Positions 55,239 to 64,000 of a DNA stretch of 64,000 nucleotides are shown piece after piece (position 1 is the stretch's first letter; each line of letters begins with the position of its first letter). The DNA is taken from the NCBI GenBank assembly GCA_002286715.1, contig NSJX01000054.1, positions 1 through 64,000 of the forward strand. The letters are read 5' to 3'. The position numbers and the translations under genes are program-made. Below the pieces are notes generated by a model, which saw only the letters and a list, made by a program, of their open reading frames with translations, had not been told where the DNA came from and ran no database searches. The stretch comes from Dentipellis sp. KUC8613 (lineage: Eukaryota; Basidiomycota; Agaricomycetes; Russulales; Hericiaceae).

Positions 55239-58200
55239 ATGGATCATCGTGGCCAACGCCCACCACGCTCCGCCCGCCCTTCCTACGGCCAGTCGTCGCA
55301 AGCGCAGGCGCAGCCCCCGTCCTATCCCAACCAGCCCCCACAGTCCTACGACGCTTTTACTCGCCCTCCGGCACAGCCATACCAGCCGTACGATGGCTCG
55401 CGTGGGGGCGTCTCCTTCCAGACAACCGAGCGTGGCGACCGCACCGCGCCGCTCGAGCAGCCCGGCCGCGTGCGCGGCCAGAGCGCCTACCAGAGCGTAA
55501 TGCCCCACAGTCCCGACCCGGAAGGCGGCTTTGGGCCTGCGGATGGTGCGAACGTGGGCCGCAAGAAGAGTCTGGTGCGCCCCGATAGGGAGAAGATCGA
55601 TCCGAGCCACCCCCAGTGGCATTACCGTGCGCGGGCGGCGCAGCTGGAGAACAACAATACCAATCTGGTATTGCCATCGAGTACGTGTTTTCCCGACTTT
55701 TTTCGGCTCATTTCGTCGGTTCGCTTTTCTCTGTGCTTTTGGGCGGCGATGGTGTCATGGGAACGACGGACGTAATCTTTTTGGGCGTCGGTGGCGAGAG
55801 TCGGGCGGGGACGCAGGAGCCATAATTGGCCTTCAAGCATGTGTCATGCTTTTTGCCATGCGCATGCTAGATGGCCATGCAAACGACAGGCTTCCGACGA
55901 GGACGGTGTTGTCTCTGCATCCGAGCACGCCAGGAACGGCATTCAGCGCTTTCATCTCCAGGGGAACACTTTTCCTGGCTATGAATCATGGAGAGATGTT
56001 CGTTGGAGCTACTTTCTTTCTTGTGATGCTAGCAATTTTGTATAGCGGACGCTGATATACATGACCATCACTAGCAACGGGGAATATGCCGCAACCTGAT
56101 ACGCTCCGCCGCGGGCGCTCCCTGCTCGCTCGCGAACAGGACGTACAGGAGTCGGGTCTGGCGCTATTCAAGCGAGGCACAACTCTCCGGAGGAAACGAC
56201 AATCCGCGCCAGAACCGGTACCCGAGACCAAGGAACATACACGTTATTTCGCGAGCATCCCCGGCCCACACGACGCGTGGATATTCTACTGTTACATCCT
56301 CACGATCTGCATCCCGTCTCCTCTGCTCAAGGTCTTTGGTACGTCATCGTGATGCGTGTGAACACCAATGCTTCGGCGGTGGCTGATTGCACATTAATGT
56401 TCTACAGGTATTCGTAGCCCTGAGCAGCAGCGGGCATGGCGCGAGAAGATTGGCCTCCTCAGCATGATCGCGCTCGAGATGGCTGCCGTCGGTTTCATCA
56501 CTTTCGGTTTCACCGAGGTCGTCTGTGGGACACCCCCGAACCGGTTCCACGCAGGCTCCGTCGAGACGGGCTCGGTCATCATGCACGGCTTCGCATATGA
56601 CTTCAGCAACTTCCACCATCCCAAGGTCGGCAACTTCAACGGCAACACGAACCCGCTTTTCGTGGGCAACTGGGGCGTCGCAGGCAACGACATATCGTTC
56701 ATGTTCCAAAACACCAATCAACATTGCCAGAATTTCATCACGAAGGCGGCCAACTCGAGCATCACGGGAAACAACGGCAAGCTCGACTGGTATTTCCCTT
56801 GCAATGTGTACAATCAGCATGGCACGTCGGGCGTCAATCTCACGGGATATGAGTCATCGACGACTTGTCATACGTCGTCGACAGCTCGCAGCCAGTTGTC
56901 GCAAATGCATGCGTCTGGACAGGTGTACTACTCATGGGACGATGTCAAGGACAGCAGCCGTAACCTTGCCGTCTTTGAAAGGTGCGCATATATCCACTCA
57001 AATTGTGTTTATCACTTACTGATTCGGCCTGTAGTAATGTTCTGGATCTGAACCTCCTGCACTGGCTCAGCAGAGGCGAGGTCAACTATCCCAGTCTTTT
57101 TGACGACATGGCGAAGCCGAACGGGACTTTCAACGGCAAGGACATGACGTCTTTCATGCTCCGCACTGGCCAGCGCGATCTCGGCCACTGTCTTGAGGAC
57201 ATCGTTACCGTCGGCTTCATTGACACCAACACCATCGGCTGTGTCGCATCTGACGTCGTCCTCTACGTCTCCCTGGTGTTCATCATCGGTGTCGTCGCCA
57301 TCCGTTTCGTCATGGCCGTCATGTTCGCATGGTTCTTCGGCCCCCGCATCGGCGCCTTCAAGCACGAGACATACGAGCAGCGCATGCAGCGCATGGCCGA
57401 GATCGAGAACTGGACGAATGATATCTACCGTCCTGCTCCGAGCCAGTATCGTCCCAACGTCGCGAAGAATGGGCTCACGCCGAGCAAGAAGGAGAAGAAG
57501 AACGCTGGGTTCCTGCCGCGCCAGTCGAGGTTCACGCCGTCGGCGAACATCATGAAAGAGTCTGGTCCTGGCGCACGCCCGACAACGGCGTATGGCAACC
57601 TCGACTCGGTCCCGTACAAGCGCGGCGCCAGTGTCTATGGCAGCGGCGCGGCGTCCTCCGTGTCTGGCAAGAGCACGAAGCTGACGCCTCCTGATTCACC
57701 CTACCGGAATTCGCGCTCTTCGACTTCGCTCGGCGAGAGCCGCGTTGGATTCGTGGATAACCCGTGCCCCTTCCCGCTCAACAACGTCGTGCCGCAGCCC
57801 GCGCCTGACTTCGAGCCGTTCAACTTCCCGCTCGCGCACACGATCTGTCTCGTCACCGCCTACTCCGAATCCGTCGAAGGTCTCCGCACAACGCTCGACT
57901 CGCTCGCGACGACCGATTACCCGAACAGCCACAAGCTGATCCTCGTCATCGCGGACGGTATGGTCAAGGGTGCCGGCAACGACAAGACGACGCCGGACAT
58001 CTGTATCGGCATGATGAAGGAGTTCGTGATCGACCCCGAGGACGTCGAGGCGCACTCGTACGTCGCCATCGCGGACGGGCACAAGCGGCACAACATGGCG
58101 AAGGTCTACGCGGGCTTCTACGACTACGACGACAACACGGTCGAGCGCGCGAAGCAGCAGCGCGTGCCGATGGTGCTCGTCGCGAAGACGGGCAACCCGC

Positions 58201-60219
58201 TCGAGAAGGGCGACGCGAAGCCGGGCAACCGCGGCAAGCGCGACTCGCAGATCGTGCTCATGGCGTTCCTGCAGAAGGTCATGTTCGACGAGCGCATGAC
58301 GACGTTTGAGTACGAGTTCTTCAACTCGCTGTGGCGCGTGACGGGCATCAGTCCGGATCGGTATGAACTTATATTGTGTGTCGATGCGGATACGAAGGTG
58401 TTCCCCGATTCGTTGACGCGCATGGTGTCGAGTATGGTTGCGGACGAGGAGATCATGGGGCTGTGTGGTGAGACGAAGATTGCGAACAAGGCGGAGACGT
58501 GGGTGACCATGATCCAAGGTGCGTTTTCCTCCTATCTTTTGTCAGTGCGGGTATTAATTGTCTGGCAGTCTTCGAGTACTACATCTCGCATCACATGGCC
58601 AAGGCTTTCGAGTCCATGTTCGGTGGTGTCACTTGTTTGCCTGGTTGTTTCAGTATGTACCGCATCAAGGCACCGAAGGGCGGCTCTGGCTACTGGGTGC
58701 CCATCCTCGCGAACCCGGACATCGTCGAGCACTACTCGGAGAACGTCGTCGACTCGCTGCACAAGAAGAACCTGCTGCTCCTTGGTGAGGATCGGTACTT
58801 GACGACGCTCATGCTCAAGACCTTCCCCAAGCGCAAGAACCTGTTCTGCCCCTCCGCCGTCTGCAAGACCGTCGTCCCCGACACGTTCCGCGTGCTGCTC
58901 TCGCAGCGCCGCCGCTGGATCAACTCGACCGTCCACAACTACTTCGAGCTCGTCCTCGTGCGCGACCTGTGCGGCACGTTCTGCTTCTCGATGCAGTTCG
59001 TCGTCGGCATGGAGCTGATGGGCACGCTCGTGCTCCCCGCGGCCATCTCGTTCACGCTCTACCTCATCATCATCTCGATCATCCCCGGCGGCGCCAACAC
59101 CACGATCCCGCTCGTCCTGCTCGCGATCGTGCTCGGCCTCCCGGGCCTGCTCATCGTCATCACCACGCGCAAGATCGTGTACGTCGGCTGGATGATCATC
59201 TACCTCCTTGCGCTCCCGATCTGGAACGGCATCCTCCCCGCGTATTCGTTCTGGCACTTTGACGACTTCTCGTGGGGTCAGACGCGTATGGTTGCTGGCG
59301 ACAAGGAGACGGGCGACCATGGTGATAAGGAGGGAGAGTTTGATTCGTCGCATATCGTCATGAAGCGGTGGGCTGAGTTTGAGCGCGAGAGGAGGTGGAA
59401 GAGTGGGTCGCAGTCGAGGGATTCGACGTACTACGACCACAAGGGTAACTCTCCGAAGCGGTATGTCATCCAATCAATACATTGTCTCTCTTATTGATAA
59501 TGTTGTATTTCTGCAGCCACTCCATGGTGTCTACTGCAGATACCGGAAGCACGCCTCCCCAAATCTTCGACGCTAGCACTATGGACTCATCTGCGTTCAC
59601 GTCTGCTCCGCGCCAGCGCTATGACAGCAACCAGCTCCTTACGCTTCCTGCGCCATTGGCTCTCAACCGGCCCCCGACGGGCGGCGGATCGGCGACCTCC
59701 GTCGGCCTGTCTCGGTCAAGTGAAGACGCGTATACCTCCGATGTCTCCTCGGCACACCAGCGCCTCATTCCCAGCCCTTCGTCGGCGGGTGAATACTACG
59801 CTGAAGATAATTACGAGTCCCCGCCAGCAGTTCCTGCGCCGCGCTATGCATCGCCCGGACAATCCAACTTTGAGGCACAGTCGCCGCGTGGTACCCCGTA
59901 TCAGCAGGGTGCTGGCTACGTTGATCCTGCATTCACTTCGGAGCCGGAAGAGCTTTACTCGCCTCTTGGCAACGCATCTGCCCCCACACCGCACCAACCT
60001 GGTCGTGACAGAGCGCGACGCACATCGCGTGGTGTCAGCTTGTCGGACAACGGCCCCGTGCCAGGTCCCGAAGGTGTCCGCCGTGTCGCGCGGCCCGGCA
60101 CTCGCAGGCCGACATCGCAGGCGCCGCCGCAGAACAGGTACTCGCGGACATCGGTGCACGGCAGCCTGCCTCCAGGGGCTGCGCCGCCCAACACGCCATA
60201 CAACCCAGGATACAATTGA
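55239..60219 (+). CDS. Chitin synthase, Chs3-like (class IV type)
   Basis: Multispanning plasma-membrane glycosyltransferase polymerising GlcNAc from UDP-GlcNAc. About 1,450 residues, six exons. The N-terminal Pro/Gln-rich tail (exon 1, 55239-55680) is disordered. After a 394-nt intron, hydrophobic segments lie near [22 protein letters not shown] and [21 protein letters not shown], then near [29 protein letters not shown]. The catalytic domain has [68 protein letters not shown] and the product-binding [12 protein letters not shown], all intact. Several membrane spans follow ([49 protein letters not shown]). No myosin motor domain, which separates it from class V. The C-terminal exon is Ser/Pro-rich. 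Class IV is inferred from domain layout. Confidence 0.93.
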
Positions 60220-61400
60220 CCGGTGACGATCTCCTCCACGGACGAAAGTATTGATGTACAGTGATCTCTTTACACGGACGCTTCCTTCGTTTAATGACCC
60301 GTGATTCATGTTATAATGCTTTCTTTGCCTGTCTTGTCTCTGCCCCCATCATCCCATGGATTGCCTGCCTGCCCGCCCCGCCTCCTTCACGGACTCTTAC
60401 CCTTCTCGCCTTCGCTCTTCGTATGCCCCCCTCTGGTACGGCTACACACATATGCATATGGCCTGCGCTTCGGACCCTCACCTTTCGTTCGCCCCGCTCT
60501 GCGGGGAGCTTGGATAGGTGCTCTCTACGATACCGTCATGCCTACTTCTGCTGTTAGAGTACGAGTACGAGTACGATGCGCACTTTCTTCTTGCCTCTGG
60601 ACTCGAGTTTCGAGCCGTCTTGTCCTACCGCCCTCGCCTCCGATCCCGCCTCTTCCCTTACATCCTCCCTTCCCGCACCTGGACCCGTAGTAGCTGTTTT
60701 GCGTCGCTTTCTCTGATATCTCACCAGCATCACCATATCATCACCCACTTCGTAAATTACAATTCCAACATGTTTAACCCGGTGGCCTGTATGGCAGCGA
60801 CGTGGCCTCTTGGGGCCTTGCAAGTTGGCGGCAAAGGTGTCAGTCTTAAGGTATGTTTTTGCTAATTTTGTGGAGATGCTCACGTGTTGTTTGGAGTCTC
60901 GGAAGCTTGTCTGGCTTAGCTTCTGAGAAGTCTGGACTCGCAATTTTATCTGCCAACAGCTCAAGCCTCGTTCTATTTTCTGCAGTCCGTTCATCGTCCA
61001 TCTGACGCGATGCTGCGATGCTGCCACCATCCGGATGAATGCCACGTGCGCCTTTCCGCTCACCACGACGTTTCTGCAAGCACTACCACAGCAAAAGCCT
61101 TGCGGGCCCCGAGGCTCGGATAAGCGTCGGAAACGCGCACGGGCACCGACGCTTCAACCTCGGTGTGCTAAGTCCGCTGCCCACCCTCCATCATCGCGAC
61201 GCCAAAAATGTGTCGCGCACGACGGGCCGTCGCGATGCGCGGGTCATGCGGACGCCGTCGTGATCGTGCGGGTGACGATTTCTGCTCCTCGAAGACAGGA
61301 TCTGTGTCCCGGAGAATCTGCTGGCTGACGTGCGGATGGAGGATATAAGGGTGTGCGGGGCCGCTGTGGCCTTGCGACGCACGTTCTAGCTCTTGGCACG
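60220..61400. other. Chitin synthase 3' flank and mannanase promoter
   Basis: The first ~500 bp are CT-rich 3' UTR-like sequence, with a GAGTAC triple repeat near 60557. The rest holds the mannanase promoter. Part of the promoter (CCCGGAGAA-T-C-GACG... near 61310) is repeated ahead of the truncated copy at 63490. Confidence 0.45.
61344..61350 (+). promoter_or_regulatory. TATA element of mannanase gene
   Basis: TATAAGG lies 57 nt before the ATG at 61401, in the expected place for a core promoter. A TATAAA is in the corresponding position ahead of the truncated copy. Confidence 0.5.
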
Positions 61401-63032
61401 ATGAAGTACGCGTTTGCTGCTGCGGTGCTTGCCGCTCTCCCGTTGGTGTCAGGGCAGGCGCAAGAATGGGGACAATGCGGAGGTGTGTAATTGTCCGCAA
61501 TTGAGCGTGCAGTCCGGACTGGTGCTGACATCTTGGTTTGAAGGAATCGGTTGGACGGGCCCGACTACTTGTACTACCGGAACAGTCTGCACGAAGCAGA
61601 ACGACTACTACTCGCAGTGCCTCCCGGGTGTCTCGTCGACAATCGAAAACCCGCCGCCTCCGCCGCCCACTTCGTCTCCACCGACGAGCACTGTGGCTTC
61701 TAGCACGTCGTCGGGAACGAGCTCCACTCCGACCTCGACGAGCTTCGTGAAGGTCTCTGGGCAGAAGTTTACCTTGGACGGGAATGATTTTATTGTGGCT
61801 GGGTATGTCTCTTGACTTTACGGTTCAATGTCGTTGTTGACGTGGTGGCTAGCACAAATGCCTACTGGCTTGCACAAGAGTCCAATGCGGACATTGACCA
61901 GGCGTTCAGTGACATCGCAGCAGCCGGTCTCACTACGGTCCGCACCTGGGTACGTATACATGACGCTGTGATTTTCATATGAAGCTTGATGTTGACGTTC
62001 ATTCTCGTTGCAGGGCTTTAACGATGTAACCACGGCGCAGAACTATGGCGCTTACTACCAGCTGTGGCAAAACGGGAAGGCGACGTTCAACACGGGTTCA
62101 TACGGCATTTCCCGCTTCGACTATGTTGTCTCATCGGCCAAAGCACACGGCATCCGCCTGATTGTCACGCTCACGAACAACTGGAGCGACTATGGCGGTA
62201 TGGACGTGTACGTGTCTCAGCTCAACCCAGGTGGTACACACGATACCTTCTACACCAATGCGAATATCATTGCCGCGTATAAGACCTACATCCAAGTCCG
62301 TATGCATTCTTGATACCATTTCGCAGATGCTGATCGAGGTTGTATAGGAATGGGTTACCCGCTACGGAGACGAGCCCACCATCCTGGGCTGGGAGCTCGC
62401 CAACGAGCCCCGCTGCTCCGGGTCGACTGGCTCTGCGTCCTCGGCGTGCGACACAACTGGCGGCACAATCTTCACCTGGGCTTCTGACATCTCTGCGTAC
62501 ATCAAGTCGATCGACAAGAACCATCTCGTTGCGATCGGCGATGAAGGCTGGTTCCAGGAGGCCAACCCGCCAACATACCCGTACGCCCCAGGTGTTGGTG
62601 TCGACTTCGTCAAGAACCTCGCCATCACGACGCTCGACTTTGGCACGTACCACTCGTACCCCGAGGTAACTCGTTCACTCCGATATGCCGTGAGAAGGGA
62701 AGACTAATGGAGATAATGCATAGTCCTGGGGTCAGACCGCGAACGAGACGCTGTGGGGTGTCGACTGGATTACAGCACATGCCGCAGCGCAGAAGACGGC
62801 GAACAAGCCTGTCATTTTGGAAGAATTTGGCGTCACGACCAACCAACCGACAACGTACCAGCTCTGGTACAACACGATCATCTCCAGTGGACAGACGGGA
62901 GACCTGATCTGGCAGGCGGGTTCGCAGCTGTCGACCGGTCCATCGCCGAACGATGGCTATGCCGTGTACCCGACCAGCCCAGCCTACCCTGTGATGGAGA
63001 GTGCAGCTGCTGCGCTGAAGGCGAGGGGATGA
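61401..63032 (+). CDS. Secreted GH5 endo-1,4-beta-mannanase with N-terminal CBM1
   Basis: Extracellular enzyme cutting beta-1,4-mannan/galactoglucomannan of wood hemicellulose. About 440 residues in six exons. Signal peptide [18 protein letters not shown], then a CBM1 cellulose-binding module ([22 protein letters not shown]...YYSQCLP) whose Gly codon is split by intron 1, then a Pro/Ser/Thr linker. The GH5 domain starts [28 protein letters not shown], has [21 protein letters not shown], the acid/base site [10 protein letters not shown], the SYPESWGQT segment and the nucleophile site [10 protein letters not shown], and ends [12 protein letters not shown]. Both catalytic Glu are present. The NAYWL and WELANEPRC text fits GH5 subfamily 7 mannanases; cellobiohydrolase or glucanase is unlikely. 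Stop TGA at 63030-63032. Confidence 0.93.
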
Positions 63033-63571
63033 AGGAATGCTGGAAACTTTATTGGGCTCTTTGGTATGATAAAAATACTTCGCTGTGCGACTTTGATGGA
63101 CAGAATGTACAATTCAATGCTGACTTCATGAAAATCCTTGGGAAGCACGGTCTTAAGTTTACAGCCTGATGCACGATGGCCTTAGCAAAGTTGTCAGAGA
63201 CGGAAATATGGAAAAGAAGACGAAGGAATCCCCGAGCTCGGAAGACTCACTACGGACTATTCCGTCCTTCCGCCCTTGTCGTGCCTGCGCCTGCGCAACC
63301 ATGTCACCACAGTGGATGCTCAGGCTATGCACAGCCTTCAGACACCAGGGACCCGCTTCAACCTCGGCGCACCAAGTCTGCGGTCCACCTTCTGTGAATA
63401 CAGCGCAGTCCAGCTCTCTCCATTAAGTCATGGGGCGTATACATGAGCCCACAGCGAGCATATCGTTCCTCTCAATGGTAACATGCTTGTCCCGGAGAAC
63501 TTCCTAACTGACCCGCGGGGGACCACTATAAAGGTGCAAAAATATGTCTTGAATGCAGCAGCTTTGACAAC
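63033..63571. other. Mannanase 3' flank and promoter of the truncated copy
   Basis: The first part is 3' UTR. From about 63360 the sequence echoes the mannanase promoter, consistent with a tandem duplication. Confidence 0.45.
63527..63532 (+). promoter_or_regulatory. TATA element of truncated CBM1 copy
   Basis: TATAAA lies 45 nt before the ATG at 63572, matching the layout of the intact mannanase gene. Confidence 0.5.
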
Positions 63572-63861
63572 ATGAAGTATTACGCCCTTCTCTCTGCGGT
63601 GATGATGATCATCACTCTTGTATCTAGCCAAGCGCAACCATGGGCCCAATGTGGAGGTATGTGACCATTTGCTGCTCCACATGCTTTCTGTCATGCTGAT
63701 GTATTGCTTGCGAAGGAATTGGCTGGGCTGGACCGAGCACTTGCGTGCCTGGATGGGAATGCGTGTACGAAACTCCGTACCACTCGCAATGCTTCCAGAT
63801 CGTCACTACGACGGTTGGAACCACGTCGCCCGCCCCATCCGCCTCAGCAGATGTCTTCTAG
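63572..63861 (+). pseudogene. Truncated CBM1 protein, relic of a second mannanase-like gene
   Basis: It starts MKYYALLSAVMMIITLVSS, a signal peptide, then QAQPWAQCGG, an intron at the same place as in the mannanase gene, and IGWAGPSTCVPGWECVYETPYHSQCFQ, a complete-looking CBM1. The linker begins (TTTVGTTSPAPSASA) and stops at TAG 63859-63861. A second in-frame TGA follows, after which Ser/Thr linker-like text (NSVSSTASS) resumes in the same frame before the window ends. It is a disrupted gene unless splicing skips the stops; the GH domain, if any, lies past 64000. Confidence 0.6.
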
Positions 63862-64000
63862 GACGCTAAATGAAATTCCGTGTCTTCGACTGCATCGTCA
63901 CTCGGTACGCTTCTTCGCTAGTAAATCGACGTTCTGACACTTATCGTGAGACGATTCGTGCAGGCTTCTCACAACAATATTGATAATGCGTCCATGATGA

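Noticed and set aside
57696..58517. Long minus-strand open frame (273 codons)
   Set aside because: It is antisense to the chitin synthase catalytic exon and rich in Arg, Val, Asp and Glu as expected of a shadow frame.
58532..59473. Long minus-strand open frame (313 codons)
   Set aside because: Antisense to the second half of chitin synthase; no domain seen.
1..64000. Bacterial-type systems: CRISPR arrays, operons, riboswitches
   Set aside because: Introns in almost every gene and the protein families show a nuclear fungal genome. No regularly spaced repeats were seen.

Overview
This window looks like nuclear DNA of a filamentous basidiomycete, most likely a wood-decay agaricomycete. The signs are GC-rich coding sequence, dense small GT-AG introns (about 46-70 nt) in nearly every gene, a GH5 mannanase with a fungal cellulose-binding module, a chitin synthase of the Chs3/class IV type, a single cellular RNA-dependent RNA polymerase, and agaricomycete-style families of MYND/DUF4470 and F-box/LRR-like proteins. 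The order or genus cannot be fixed from the sequence alone. No tRNA, rRNA or CRISPR was seen. All gene models were assembled by eye from six-frame translation and splice-site consensus, so internal exon borders are approximate unless given as exact.

Left part (1-18.6 kb): a two-finger C2H2 transcription factor; centrin (CDC31), divergent from an alpha-ketoglutarate-dependent xanthine dioxygenase (xan1/xanA); an ER/Golgi GH47 alpha-mannosidase; a C2H2 protein gene plus a decayed second copy; a conserved-looking small protein of unknown function; a second xanthine dioxygenase paralogue with a frameshift; and thioredoxin.

Middle (19.5-37.4 kb): three tandem MYND zinc-finger/DUF4470 paralogues on the minus strand; then the RNAi-type RNA-dependent RNA polymerase, whose DYDGD catalytic motif lies across a 12-nt microexon; a class II-type histone deacetylase / acetylpolyamine amidohydrolase transcribed divergently from it; and the U1A/U2B''-type spliceosomal RRM protein.

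Right part (37.6-64 kb): a triplicated F-box/LRR-like family (one decayed, two intact) with a non-autonomous TIR element between the first two copies; NOP10 (a 64-residue snoRNP protein easily missed); a Sec14/CRAL-TRIO protein; malic enzyme with a 9-nt microexon; an uncharacterised membrane-anchored coiled-coil protein with a 24-residue tandem repeat; chitin synthase; a CBM1-GH5 endo-beta-mannanase; and a second, truncated CBM1 gene that copies its promoter layout.

The recurrent theme is local duplication followed by decay: xanthine dioxygenase, C2H2, MYND (three copies), F-box-like (three copies) and CBM1 genes. Housekeeping genes (centrin, thioredoxin, U1A, NOP10, malic enzyme, chitin synthase) are interspersed as single copies.
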